Positions 10,967 to 23,239 of a stretch of 64,000 bases of DNA are shown here, piece by piece; position 1 is the stretch's first letter, and the number at the start of each line of letters is the position of its first letter. This stretch comes from Apostichopus japonicus (taxonomy: Eukaryota; Echinodermata; Holothuroidea; Aspidochirotida; Stichopodidae). The translations under genes were made by a program, and so were the position numbers. The notes beneath the pieces are model-generated. The model saw nothing but the letters and a program-made list of their open reading frames with translations, made no database searches and had not been told where the DNA came from. Location of the stretch: positions 29,614,611 through 29,678,610 of the forward strand of contig NC_092576.1 of assembly GCF_037975245.1 (NCBI RefSeq). Direction: 5' to 3'.

Positions 10967-12347
10967 ATGCCACAAACTAAAAAGGCAAGCTACCAGCAAA
11001 GAAAAAAAGCAAACCAACAAAGAATTCTAGCAAGAAGGTCAAACCAGCAATGCCAATTACTTACAAACCCTAACCAAAGCGTAGATGAAGTATCACTACA
11101 ACATTCACCCTATGCATTGACTGATATCTATTTACAAAGTGTGCAGAATCATGACACATTTAATTTCTTTCCAGTTGATGATGCTTGGCGCATTGCTAAG
11201 GTTAACGTCTTGGAACAATTAAATCAGCATCTTCATATCAATCATACTATGAATCTGCCACATGTCAAAAATTCGATCACATACATTAATACGACAAAAC
11301 CATGTGATGTTTGGAAAATAAAATGCTGATGGGAATTGTTTCTTCAGAAGTTTGTCATTCTTAATTACAAATTCTGAAGCTAATCATCACTGTGTAAGAA
11401 GACTTGTGGTACAATCTATTGAGGAATCTCACCTTCCACCTTCTACTAATTCTGTGGAAGAATACATTCAGACATCAGGTATTTTGAAGGATGGAGTATG
11501 GTCTACAGAAGTTGAAATAATGGCAGCTGCGAAACTTCTACAAACTGACATATACACATATGCTGAATGTGGAAATCAATGGAAATGGCTTAGATTTCCA
11601 GCATGTGGTAATCTCAGAGACCGGGTGGATACAACTAAACATGCAATTTATTTACAAAACACAAATAGTGATCACTTTGATGTTGTTTACGGACTTGATA
11701 ACACTGATCTCTGTCTGCTTCAGAATAGCCACATATCTTTAGAACCTAAAACAACTATACAGAGGATACAAGAAGAACAACAAAGGCAAACTTTCTGCCA
11801 CAAACGTGAAGTTGAAGGAACAAACAATATTCAATTATCTCACAGCAAAGGTAATTGTAATAGTACCAAACGAATGCAAAATCTAAGACAAAAAAACAAA
11901 GCATATAGAGAAGAAGAAAGAACCAAAAATGCAAAAAGAATGAGAACTAAACGAACACATGATGTATACACTCAACATGAAAGGAATCAAAATACGAAAA
12001 GAATGACAGACTTAAGACAAAGCAAGGAGTACACTCAAAATGAAAAGAAAGAAAACATCAAACGAATGAAGGAAACAAGAAACGAAGAAGAGTATGTTCA
12101 GAATGAAAAGAAACAAAACATCAAACGCATGAAAGAAACAAGAAACAATGAAGAGTATGCTCAAAATGAAAAGAAACAAAACATCAAACGATTGAGAGAG
12201 AGGAGATACAAAGAAGAATACACTCGGAATGAAAAGAAACAAAACTTCAAACGAATGAAAGGAACAAGAAACAATGAACAGTATGCTCAGAATGAAAAGA
12301 AACAAAATCTCAAACGAATGAAAACTATCCGTAAAAGCAAAACCTAA
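10967..12347 (+). pseudogene. Helentron polyprotein, N-terminal part with OTU-like cysteine protease domain
   Basis: Starts at ATG 10967 with a basic, glutamine-rich leader. The OTU-type motif DGNCFFRS has its catalytic Cys codon at 11339-11341, and the C-terminal DHFDVV motif has the catalytic His at 11673-11675. OTU proteases cleave ubiquitin or polyproteins; such a domain is known in Helentron Rep/helicase proteins. A one-base slip in the A-rich stretch at about 11318-11327 separates the leader from the OTU frame. The frame then runs through a lysine-arginine-rich repeat to an in-frame TAA (12345-12347). The Rep part follows in the same frame, so this was one long protein. Confidence 0.85.
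12021..12345 (+). repeat. Coding tandem repeat, 63-bp unit (21-residue basic repeat)
   Basis: About five units of consensus YAQNEKKQNIKRMKETRNNE (units vary) sit between the OTU domain and the Rep N-terminus. Earlier degenerate units reach back to about 11860. Charged basic repeat arrays are common at the N-terminus of animal Helitron Rep/helicase proteins. The minus strand is open across the array, a by-product of the repeat. Confidence 0.85.
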
Positions 12348-15300
12348 ACTGTACAAGAAAGGAAGAAGAACAAAGAACGAATGGCAGAAACTAGAACAGA
12401 TGCACAATACACTACAAAAGAAATTAACTACAAACAAAACATGAGAGCTACAAGTCGAACATCATCCATCCAAGAATTGCAACAATTATTTTGGAATTCC
12501 ATTTCAGTTGGTCCAGAATATGTATGCAGCTGTTGTGAACAGCTTTGGTATAAAGAAAGTGTAACTGACTTTGCACATACACTTAAGAAAGGCACATTAG
12601 ACATTGCTTTACATTACCACAAACTAGATGAAAGCATGACCATTCCTGTGAAGTTTAAAAGGAAGCTATCATTTAAGCACTCTGTTCAAAGTGAAAATAT
12701 CAGACCTAACAAGGTCATAACTGCTGCAAAATGGCTTGTTGCAAACAGCTCTTTATACAGAGATGAAGGTGTAACAATTAATAGAAGGTGGAATGAAACC
12801 ATGCACCAAATGGAGGATGATTGGCAGGAGTTCATGGAACCCACTGAAGAACAACTAAACCCATTAGAGAATGGTGACCTATCAGTAGCTGCAACTTCTC
12901 AAAGTCAAACTAGGGATGAAGTTGACAACGATTCTGATGATGAATGGACAGAAGCACAAAATCAAGACATGCAGCCAACTGGTACTTTAGATACTTTGCT
13001 CACACCAGAATTTAATGAACAAAATCAACTTGCATATTGTCTTGCACCAAGCGAGGGAAATAGACCTATGGGTTTATTTCAAGACCATCAGTCTGAAATA
13101 CTTGCTTATCCAACACTATTTTGTGGACAACCACGGAATGAGAATAAAGTAAAGGTACATTATAGCACCATATGTAAATGGGAATTGCGACACAAAGATA
13201 GACGATTTGCTAAATCTGTTCCAAACATTTTCTACAAAACAAAGAAACTACAAATCAACCAAATACAACAGAAGGTTACACTGAGTATGCGAAAGAAGAA
13301 AACACAAGGAAAGAAATTAACTGCTCAGCAGTTCAAAACAAACGAAAGTATTAAGCCAATTTTGTCCCTAGATGAAGGATTCAGAGTATTCCGAACATTA
13401 CGAGGATCCCCTCCCTATTGGGAAAAGTCAAAGAAGGAATTGTTTGCAATGATTAGACAACTTGGAATTCCAACATGGTTTCTATCATTTTCTGCTGCAG
13501 AGACAAGGTGGCTTCATCTCCTCAAAATACTGGGAAGAACAGTCCAAAACAAAGATTTCTCAGATACAGAAATCTTAAGCATGGATTGGACTGAAAAGTC
13601 ACAACTTATACAAAGTGACCCAGTTACATGTGCACGTCACTTTGACTACACATTTCGAAGATTTCTGAATGATTTCCTATATAGCTCGTATCATCCAATT
13701 GGTGAGATCACTGATCATTTCTACAGAGTAGAGTTCCAACAGAGAGGTTCTCCACACATGTGCTTTTTACGTGACCCGCCATGCGGGATATAAAACGTCA
13801 CGGCCAAACGGCACTACCGAACCATCCCATTCTGAAAAACGAAACTCAGGTCAAGCGAGCCAATAAAAACATACGCCCGCCGACCTGCAGAGACAAAACG
13901 CCCAACCCCCCACTCAAACATTCAAAAAAACACAAAAGGACGACCAGCACGGATCGAAACGAAAAACCCCTCCCCAGCACACCACCGTCCAAAAAAGGCA
14001 GCCCCAGATAAACGGCGAAAATCACCTTCAATCTGAAGGCGAATGTCAGACTTCACCGCCTCCAGGACTGCCTGCCAACTGGCAAATTTCCCCCTAAAAA
14101 CCACATCACATCTATTCCGCCAAACATGTTTTTTCACAATAGAGCAAACAAAAATAATGCGATGCAAAACAGCAACCGAACAAACTGGAGGGTCTACCCC
14201 ATATAAAATAAAGCCCTGCCCTACCGACCATGAACGGTCTCCCGTAACACGGTCGGTCCAGGTCTGGAACCACTCCCATAAGTTAACTACAAAGCAACAA
14301 TGCCAAAAAACATGAGCGGTACTCTCTAAGCTGTCACAGCCGGTCCTTGGGCACAGTCCATCACCCAATCGCCAATGATATCTTTTTAGGTTGGTCACCA
14401 AGGCACCGTGTGCAATTCTCCATGCAAGATCACGGAGCCTGCCACCATTCAGCCTTGAATGCACCGAACGCCATACTTCGGCAGAATGACGTCCCTGGAC
14501 AAAAATTGCATTCAAGGCCCTATCTCGCAACGAACTGTGAACGAGGGCCGGCTGTGACAGGTCAACAGGGGGCAACTCAATCAGAGCGGAGCAGATGACA
14601 CGCACCACCCTGTTTGGAGTACTACTATGCGGTTCTCTGTTGCTAAACAGCGCCGGGACCCATCGACGCAGGTGCAAACCGCCCCAAAAACGTACAAAAT
14701 ATGAACAAGGCAACCCTGGGTCAGTTACCGCTACAAACAACTGCTTAAATAACAAAAAAGAGGTTCTCCACACATTCACATGCTAGTATGGGTCAAAGAT
14801 GCTCCTTTATATCAAACTGCATCACCATGTGAAGTTGAAACATTTATAGATCAATACGTCACATGCAGTAAACCATCTGATGCCATCCTTAACTCTGTCA
14901 GCTTGCAAACCCACAGTCATGCTAAGACATGCAAGAAAAAGAGACAAGGTATTTGTCGCTTTGGCTTTCCTATCCCACCGATGCCCAGAACCATGATTTT
15001 AACACCATTGGAAGGTGAAATCAATGACAACACCACAAACTTGTATAAACAGATCAAGGCTTATTTGGATGATTTGAAACTTGCTGAAGATGTCACTGAT
15101 ACTTTTGAAGACATGCTGGCAAAGTTACAGACAACAGAAAAGGAGTATATTTTGGCCATTCGCTCATCTTTAACAGCAGACAAAATATTTCTTGAAAGAT
15201 CACCATCGGAAATAAGGATTAACAGTTACAATAAAGTGTTGCTGGAAACTTGGAAGGCTAATATGGATATTCAGTATGTACTTGATCCATATGCATGTGC

Positions 15301-15926
15301 ATAGTAAAGGACAAAGAGGTATGAGTAACCTTATGCAACGTGCAACCAAAGAAGCTAGAGAAGGTAACATGGATATCAAGCAGCAAGTACGGCATATTGG
15401 AAACAAGTTCCTAAATCATGTTGAACTGAGTGCCCAAGAAGCTGTCTATTTAGTGCTACAAATGTCACTGAGGAAAGCCTCCAGACAATTTGTCTTTGTG
15501 AATACCTCACCACCAGAAGAACGAAGCATCCTTATCAAACCCTTAGATTACATTCAACAATTGCCAGATAACTCTACAGATATTGAATGTATGGGACTTG
15601 TAAAGAAGTATTCTGCCAGACCTAAAGCACTTGATGATTATTGCCTAGCAGACTTTGCAGCTTGGTTTGATATCAGTAGTGACAAAAAGAACAATTACAA
15701 AGATGTTAGTCTCAATGATACCTATCAATCAGATGATGCAGATAGCCCCGTCATTCAAAAACACACTGGTGAAGTTAAATGCTACTCAGTAGGTGCATTG
15801 AACTTTAGAAAAAGAAACAAAGCCAAAATCATCAGATACGTTCGCTTTAACAAAGACAATGATCCAGAGAAATACTATAGACAACAACTTATGTTGTTTT
15901 TTCCTTGGAGATCTGAAAAAATATAA
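12348..15926 (+). pseudogene. Helentron Rep (HUH nuclease) domain, interrupted
   Basis: The N-terminal zinc-finger-like segment has the Helitron signature GPEYVCSCCEQLWY (about 12511-12552), then AYPTLF, the YRVEFQQRGSPH block at about 13725 and the downstream MLVWVKDAP block at 14780. The two halves of the HUH (H-x-H) motif are separated by a LINE insertion at 13760-14758; without it the frame reads through PHIHM. A small deletion and frame change near 15300, between DPYACA and SKGQRGMSNL, removes the segment that normally carries the catalytic tyrosines. A further slip in the A run at about 15917 precedes the helicase part. Non-functional as it stands. Confidence 0.88.
13760..14758 (-). mobile_element. 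Young 5'-truncated Tx1-like LINE inserted in Helentron Rep
   Basis: The minus strand encodes the last ~285 residues of LINE ORF2 without a break (14757 to 13922), including the CPRTGC...H....C cysteine motif, followed by the full 3' UTR and the terminal hairpin. It is nearly identical to LINE#1 and keeps the C-terminal ~60 residues that LINE#1 has lost by frameshift. A perfect 17-bp target duplication, AGAGGTTCTCCACACAT, flanks it (13743-13759 and 14759-14775). The insertion splits the Rep HUH motif. Confidence 0.97.
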
Positions 15927-17750
15927 CACAGTCATGCGAAACATGTCAAGAACGTTACCTTCAGGTTGAATCCATAATTCGGGACAAGGAAGCAGAATAT
16001 AACCACAGTGGAGATATTATTGATGAAGCAATTGATGACATGGACAATGATGTCTCTAATATGTATAATGAGGTTGCACCTAACACAGAGCACATAGAAC
16101 GCTCTCATCAACAAGAAAAGGAAGAACAGAAAACAAAAATCCCTTGCAATGAAACACCCGAATTGTATGACATTGGACTAGACATTGGGGTTGCAGTCAA
16201 TACTGTAAGCAGAGAAGAGTTGCAAAAACCTAGGTTGCCAGATTCACAATATGGAACTTTAGTCAACAGCCTGAACATTAAACAAAAACAGTTTTTCTAC
16301 CATGTACTGCACTGGTGTAAGACCAAACAAGAACCACTGTATACATTTTTCACTGGTGGTGCTGGAGTGGGAAAATCACAAGTGTTGAAGGCTCTTTACA
16401 ATGCACTATTGAAGTACTATTCTAGTCAGCCTGGAAACAATCCTGATGATACCCACATCCTTCTAATGGCACCAACAGGCAAAGCAGCATATGGTATCAA
16501 AGGCACCACAATCCACAGTGCTCTACACATTCCAGCTAGTCAAGGATATAATTACAAAGCATTAACATCAGACAAGCTGAACTCACTAAGGGTCCACTTT
16601 CGAAATTTGAAAATCATTTTCATTGATGAGATATCCATGGTTGGCAATGGAATGTTTGCATACATAGATAAACGTCTTCAGCAAATTATGGGTACTAAGA
16701 AAACATTTGGAGGTGTCAGCATTATTGCTGTTGGTGATCTCTTTCAACTCAAGCCAGTATTTGATGGATGGATATTTAATGATCTAACTGAAGATTATGG
16801 CCCACTGGCATCTAATTTATGGAAAGACCATTTCCTGGCATTCGAACTAACTGAAATCATGCGACAAAAAGGGGACCAAACATTTGCTCAACTTTTAAAT
16901 CGCTTAAGAGAAGGCAAACAAACCAATCATGATTTAGAGCTGTTGAACACTAGACTGTTTACAAACAATGATGTTCCAACAAATACTGCACACCTTTATC
17001 AGACAAACCTGAAAGTTAATGCACACAATCATGAAGTTTATTCCAAGCTAAACACTACAAAATTCAGTCAGATCTAAAGATGTTGTTGTAGGCGATATCC
17101 CCAAACCTGTTAAACCAAAAATACTGACTTGCATCCCGATTGACCCGCATAAGACAATGGGTTTGTGTACCGAATTATCCTTGGGCATCGATCAAAGAGT
17201 AGACTTGTGCCTTAACATTTCAGTTGAAGATGGACTGATCAACGGTGCCTCAGCTGTTGTCAAATATGTAGAGAATCTACAGGAAGGCAATATTCATACT
17301 ATCTGGGTACAGTTTGATGACACAACTGTAGGTAAAATATGTCGTCAGTCGAAAAAAGAACTGTATAATTCAATGATGTCTCCATCATGGACCCCAATTT
17401 GTCAAATTGCCCGACAATTTCGAATTGGTCGTAACAAAAACGCAGAAGTTATGCGGAAACAATTTCCTCTTAGACCAGCAACTGCAAAGACAATCCACAG
17501 ATGTCAAGGAGATACGCTGAAAGAAGTAGTCATTGACATGTCTGGTAGTAGAATACAATGTCACATGCACTATGTTGCATTAAGTAGAGCAACTTCCCTG
17601 AATGGATTATACCTACTTGACCTTAACCAAGAAAAAATTACCGTGGATCAAAATGTTGTCAAGGAAGTGGAAGAAATTCGTTCAACAAGATCATTGAAAA
17701 CCTTTGTCCATACTTTTGAAGACTGTGGCAACACAACAATCCTTCATCAA
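15927..17750 (+). pseudogene. Helentron SF1B (Pif1-type) helicase domain
   Basis: Visible motifs in order: Walker A FFTGGAGVGKS (about 16350), motif Ia APTGKAA, motif II FIDEISM (about 16620), motif III AVGDLFQLKPV (about 16732), LTEIMRQ, then after a frame change KTIHRCQGDT (about 17490) and motif VI YVALSRATSL (about 17572). The enzyme unwinds DNA during rolling-circle transposition together with Rep. A one-base slip near 17065 splits the domain: one frame ends at 17077, and the other continues the expected DVVVGDIPKP sequence before 17157. All key motifs are present, so the damage is recent. Confidence 0.93.
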
Positions 17751-18393
17751 AATGCAAGATCATTAAGGAAGCACATTTCTGACATCAGAAATGACATGAC
17801 AGTCACATCTGCTGATATTCTTCTGTTCACAGAATGCCACATCTCAGAAACTACCAATGATGAACTGCACATAAAAGGGTTTACATTATTCAAAAACATA
17901 CCAGCTCATGCCCCTGTCTTAAATGCTCAACATGGTACAGTAATATATACAAAAAATGACATCACAACATTGACTGAACAAATACTCAATACAAAAAATA
18001 TTGAAATTACACTGACAACCAAAGAAACACTAGCTGGATTAATTCAAATTGCTGTGGTGTACAGATCCCCAAAAGTTCCAATGCACCAATTACAGGAAGC
18101 ACTGGAATACTTGCTGTGTCAAATAGATCACTCGCAGCCTGCATTGATCACAGGCGACTTCAATGTTGACATGCTTCAAGATACTTCAAGTAGAAATAGA
18201 CTGCTTTCCCTTTTTACAAAGAATCATAATTACAAGCAAATGATACATGTTCCTACAACTGATTACAACTCTTGTCTAGACCAAATATATACAAACATTA
18301 CTCCAAGTAATATAAGTGCTAGTGGAGTCCTTGAAAGCTTATTACAGTGATCACAAACCAATTTGGATTTCTTTAGACAATTGCCCTGTTTAA
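17751..18393 (+). pseudogene. Helentron C-terminal AP-like (EEP) endonuclease domain
   Basis: Directly fused to the helicase. Visible EEP-family motifs: HQNARSL, LLFTECHIS (catalytic Glu), VVYRSP, LITGDFNVD (Asp/Asn pair) and, after a one-base slip near 18336, YYSDHKPIW (catalytic SDH). It ends at a stop at 18391-18393. Endonuclease domains of non-LTR-retrotransposon type at this position are the hallmark that separates Helentrons from plain Helitrons. The slip cuts off the essential His in the uncorrected frame. Confidence 0.9.
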
Positions 18394-18894
18394 AAACATG
18401 TTTGTAGTGCAAATGGATAAATGTGAAACCATGATTCACATTTTTGGTGAAACTAAAATACCACTCTTGTACTTGTGAGTTCTTACTTAAAACCTGTGAC
18501 AACAGTTTCCTAATAAAATTTCTTCTAACTGGATAGTAGGTCGCTATCCATATATTCATTCTAGCAAATATTGCATGTGATGAAGCAATTAGTTAAGCAA
18601 ACATCAATAGTACAACCACAAAATTTCTACAAAGGCAAGACAAAACGCTACATTTTCTGAAATCACAAGGTTGACAAAAACTTTAAAAAATGGTGGCTTT
18701 TATAAAGAAGTTGATTGGTGTTTGAAATTGAATTAAAGCAACATATACTTTTTGGAAAGAGTAGCAGTTGGCATCACTGCCAACCCTAAGCATGGTTCAC
18801 CTTTTTTTCTTCACATTATTTTCTTTTACTTATAATTGTGGTGCACTAGAGAAAACAACCATTCCTTTTCCTTTCAACAACAGATAACTGATTG
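18394..18894. other. Spacer between Helentron polyprotein and RPA-like gene
   Basis: About 500 AT-rich bases with no supported gene. A plausible promoter region for the downstream gene, but no clear core element was identified. Confidence 0.4.
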
Positions 18895-21517
18895 ATGATG
18901 GATTCAAACACAAGCCCAGCTAAAGGAAAAGGAGAGTTTGCGCCAAAAAGAAAATTGCAAGTGGAAACCTCCCCCACTTCAGGTAAGGAAGTTAAGCTAA
19001 GCTGTCTAGTTTAACTTTGAGCAGGTTAGGTTTAAGTTAAGCACTCAAACATGACTGTACACTCTGTATACTACAACTTATATACCGATTTTAGTATGTA
19101 CAAATTCTCTTCAACTACTCAAAATGACTTTGCATCCATTTTAAGATTACAAGCAAATATTCTATTACTAGAATAATCCATGTTTTCCTTGGTTTGTTCC
19201 TCCTCAACACATATAAGCATCTTTCAATACTGTTTTGATTGTGAAATGTTATTTCAGTGGTATTTCACATTGGAGCATGTTCACAATTTCTTGCTGCAAT
19301 TTTTTAACAGTCTACATCACATAAGTAAGCCAGCTTATGCCAGGAAATATTAGCTGAATTTATTCACCACAGAACAATTTACTCGCATCAGATTTCTTTT
19401 TGTTAATCCATCCATTTACTTTTCAATGTCTTACTGTGGTATTTCACACTTGCATTTTTTGATAATTTACAGGAATGACGCCTCCATCAGTATCCAAGCG
19501 ACTATTTGCACGAAATATGTAAAGGTATTTAAAAGTATCAATTCTGTAACTAGGAAGAAATTGCAGAATCAACCTTCATTAGATGTACCATCTCTCTAAA
19601 TTCACAACAAATGTTGACTAACCTTTTCAAAGACAAACTGCATTGTACATCACATTCGACTATTGAATTCTTATGTAACTAGTGGTTAGTCACCTTTCAA
19701 AGTAAATTCAAATGTTACAACTGAAAAATGAGTTGCCCATATATGGTAAGTGATATTTTGTCGTAGCAAGTCATTTGTTATGTCAAGTTGCCTGGATAAT
19801 CAAGAAATACAGACAAATGATACACATCATTTTGAAAATTTATGTGAAAAAGAGTAGACAGTGTACTATGTCTCAGAAGCAACAACCAAAATTGCATTCC
19901 TATCTCTCAACACAAAACAAAACTTTCAACAGATGACATCAATGATGTAATATTACAGATTTCACTTGTGTGCTTGAATAGTATACATGATATGCCCATC
20001 AATCATTTCCCAACATTGTTTGGCAACAATTTCTTATGGAATTTGCTAAACAGGTACACTATGCACCACAGCTAACGATATAAATACAGTTGCAAATACT
20101 TCCCAAATAACACCAAAATCATTGGTATTTGAAACAAATGAAAACACTCCACACCCCTTTAAAATGAAAACAAACCCTCTTGTATGGTCCAGACTTCGAT
20201 TTTTATTTCTTACAAACTATTAATTATATATGGAGAGGAGAAAAATCCAGTCATTTAACTATTACTTTGCATTTTTACAATATTTAGAAATGAAACTGAA
20301 TGCATCAGAAATTAACTTAAAAAATGTCTTTAACCAATTCCCCATATCATGCATTAGTATCATAAAACAATTCTTATTTACAATCAGGGATGTGCCCAGA
20401 AATGTCAGGGTGCCAGGCAGCTGTTCAATTCAGTATACTGCATGTCCAAGGGACGAAGTGTCCCCTACTTACCCTTTAGGGGAAAAAAAGCATGTAAGAC
20501 TGCTTGAATTTCATATGGTGTCACCTTTGCTAACTTTTCTAAGAAACAAATACTCAAAACTCCCCCCTCCCCCAAAAAAGAATAATTATTTGCTCAGTGC
20601 TGGGCAGAAATAGGAACAAAAAATCCTTGTGTCAGGCAGCACCCTGATTAATGAAAGGTTGACCAGAGGGCTCAACATTTTGCAGCCTGCTCAGGGCCCC
20701 TACAAGAAATTGCAACAACAAAATTTCCCAACAATATTACTCCACTATTGCTTTCTGGTGTAAAGATTACTCTGTTCAACTTAAAACTGATTACCAAATG
20801 TTGAAACAAATTAACTGTCTTTATCTGTTTCCAGGTCATGCAAGCAAATACAGAGGTCACCATGACAGCACAGGTGATGTCAGTGGGAGACCTGAAAACT
20901 GCCAAAACAGGCACGAAGTACAGAATTCTACACATTGCAGATGAGACCGGATCATTGGACCTCAAACTCTGGAACAATGATGCTGAAACAAAATGTGGTC
21001 TCTCAGAAGGAGACACAATCCTGGCACAAAACCTTAAGGTTTCAGTATATCACAATATTCGATCAGTGATTAAAAGCTTTAAAACTACAATAACAAAAGT
21101 GGATGAAGTGTGCAATGCAACACTCTCCCCAGAGCAAACAAGCTCAAGATCTGCTATCGAATGTTCCATTAAGGCAGTGAAAGAATTTTCTTTTTACAAT
21201 TCCTGCCCTACTTGCAATAAGAAAGTCATCTCTCATGATGATAATAAGTGCTTCGGCAAGTGTGACTCATGTAACAGCTATTATAATAAATCCATGCTTG
21301 GTTCACTTGTCGCTTGGCATTGCAATCCGAGCATGATGAGTCCCTTCTTGCATTTGGCCAACAGGCCCTTCAGATCTGTGCTGTCACAAATGTCACAGAA
21401 GTAAAAGACAACATGGAAGAAGTCATGCAAACTATCTTCTCAACCAGATATAGGTTAGCTGTTAACAGGAGAAACAACCAAACCATCATCTCTGATGTTA
21501 CCACACTTGATGTGTAA
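18895..21517 (+). pseudogene. RPA1-like single-strand DNA-binding protein of the Helentron
   Basis: The main exon from about 20835 encodes an OB-fold (TMTAQVMSVGDLKTAKTG, then LDLKLWNNDAE, then GDTILAQNLKVS) and a C4 zinc finger (CPTCNKK...CFGKCDSCN, about 21206-21277), the layout of RPA70-like proteins carried by Helitrons and Helentrons. RPA binds single-stranded DNA, here presumably the rolling-circle intermediate. Two short upstream exons are likely: 18895-18982, ending CAG/GTAAGG, and 19473-19518, after TTTACAG. The phase of the second junction does not fit cleanly. A frameshift at about 21300-21325 moves the C-terminus into another frame that ends at 21517. Confidence 0.8.
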
Positions 21518-21559
21518 AGCTCATATAGGGTACTCTTCTTAAACCATTATACCATATGG

Positions 21560-22400
21560 AATAATGTTGTTTACTCGGTTTTCAGATGATTGATGTATAA
21601 ACAATTGCCAATGGGTGTACTATTACTAATTAAAAAATAACACCTGAGAATAAGTAGTTAATTCATTTTGTTAACATGTTTTCAGATGATTGATTTTTTA
21701 AGCAATTTCCAATATCTGTACTATTACTAATTTTAAAATCACATCAGAATTTATAGTTAACAAACTATATTTGCTTTACATGTTTTAAGATCAGTGATTT
21801 ATAACCAAAAAAATAAACAATCTGTATACTATCACTAATTTATACAAATCAGATAAGAATTAATAGTTACTAAGCTATTAAACATTCAGTTTACATGTTT
21901 TGAAACAACGGACTTCAAAACAATTTCCAATGGGCCTACTATTACTTATTTGAAAATTAACATGATAGTTAATACGTAACATATTTGTTTGATATGTTTT
22001 CTGATTATTGATTGATAGCAATTGTCCAATCTTTGTACTACTACTAATTTATGCAAATCACATAAGAATTAATAGTTATAAGCTATTGCACATCCAGTTA
22101 ACATGTTTTCAGATGATTGATTCTTTAAGCAATTTCCAATATCTGTACTATTACTAATTTTAAAAATCTCATCAGAATTAATAGATAACATACTATATTT
22201 GCTTTACATGTTTTGAGATCAGTGATTTATAAATAAAAATCTATCTTTGTACTATTACTAAATTATACAAATCACATAAGAAATAATATTTATATATCTA
22301 CATACAGTATTACACAGTTGATTTATACGCTTTTGATATCAGTGATTCATAGGAATTTTCCAATCATTGTTCTGTGATTGCTAATTTAAAAACAAATTAC
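21560..22400. repeat. Higher-order tandem repeat: ~107-bp units in a ~427-bp tetramer
   Basis: Eight diverged units each contain ACATGTTTTCAGATGATTGA, AATTTCCAATnnnTGTACTA and TTACTAATTT-like blocks, with starts near 21582, 21680, 21783, 21897, 21996, 22106, 22210 and 22330. Units 2 and 6 are nearly identical, as are units 3 and 7. The real duplication unit was therefore four monomers (about 427 bp), a higher-order structure. Non-coding; it lies 3' of the RPA-like gene. Confidence 0.8.
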
Positions 22401-22837
22401 ATGCTGGACGTGACAATAAACAATGTTGGATATTATGCATATATTCTGCTTATTTTTTTTCGTATTCACCTGTACTCTAACTGATCACAGATTTGAAATT
22501 TAATACAGAAAATTTCAGAAATATGGATACAACAGTATAGTCACAGGGGATGGTTTTGGTTAAAAAATTGTATGTCTGGTGTTGTCATAACTTCAGCTCC
22601 CATACATGTAGCTGTGCTTGTAGCTCATGCTTGTTCTTCAAGATCCTGATAATTTAAATATAGACTATATACAGAAAGTACAAGAATCTTGCTAATTCCA
22701 AATCAAGAATAAAAACCTTCATCAAATACATTAAAAGTGTTTAAGTTCCAAAACTTTGTTGTATAAGTCTACAACATCATAGTGCATTATTTTCATTTGC
22801 ATCCTGCTAACCTTGAGTATTTCCCTTTATATATGCA
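22401..22837. other. Non-coding Helentron 3' arm
   Basis: AT-rich sequence without a recognisable gene or repeat end. Confidence 0.4.
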
Positions 22838-23200
22838 CAAGGGCGTAGGAACCGGGGGGCGCCAGCCCCCCAGTGAAAAATATGGGGGGCGGAAGTACAG
22901 GTATCATTCCGCCCCCCGCTCCGCAAGTCAGAAAACCCCTTTTTCATTTCCAAATGAGAAAAAAATCTCATTTGGAGCACCAAATTGCATTTAAGGCCAG
23001 GTGAAAATGCAAAATTCTTTACAAAATGGAGTGGGAGTTGAAGTGTGCTATATTGCCCCAAATTGCATCTAAGGCCACCTGGAAATGCAAAAAAATTCCA
23101 AAGGGGAGGAGGACACCCCCTCCCCTTAGACCCCTCCCGAAGGCCGGCCATCAGTCTTCAGCCCCCCCCCCCCACTCAAAAGTACCTTCCTACGCCACTG
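22838..23200. mobile_element. hAT-like MITE, ~363 bp
   Basis: The terminal inverted repeats contain GGCGTAGGAA (22842-22851) and TTCCTACGCC (23187-23196), with outer CA at the left and TG at the right. The flanking 8-bp direct repeat TATATGCA (22830-22837, 23201-23208) is the target-site length of hAT elements. The body is G/C-run rich (GGGGGGCGCCAGCCCCCC near the left end) and non-coding. Confidence 0.8.
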
Positions 23201-23239
23201 TATATGCATTATACTCTGTAGAACCCTACTGTGTTTCTT

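Noticed and set aside
11327-11700. Viral origin of the OTU domain
   Set aside because: OTU proteases also occur in some RNA viruses, but here the domain is in frame with Helentron Rep, helicase and endonuclease domains.
12012-12437. 141-codon minus-strand hydrophobic frame
   Set aside because: It mirrors the coding 63-bp repeat of the Helentron polyprotein on the plus strand.
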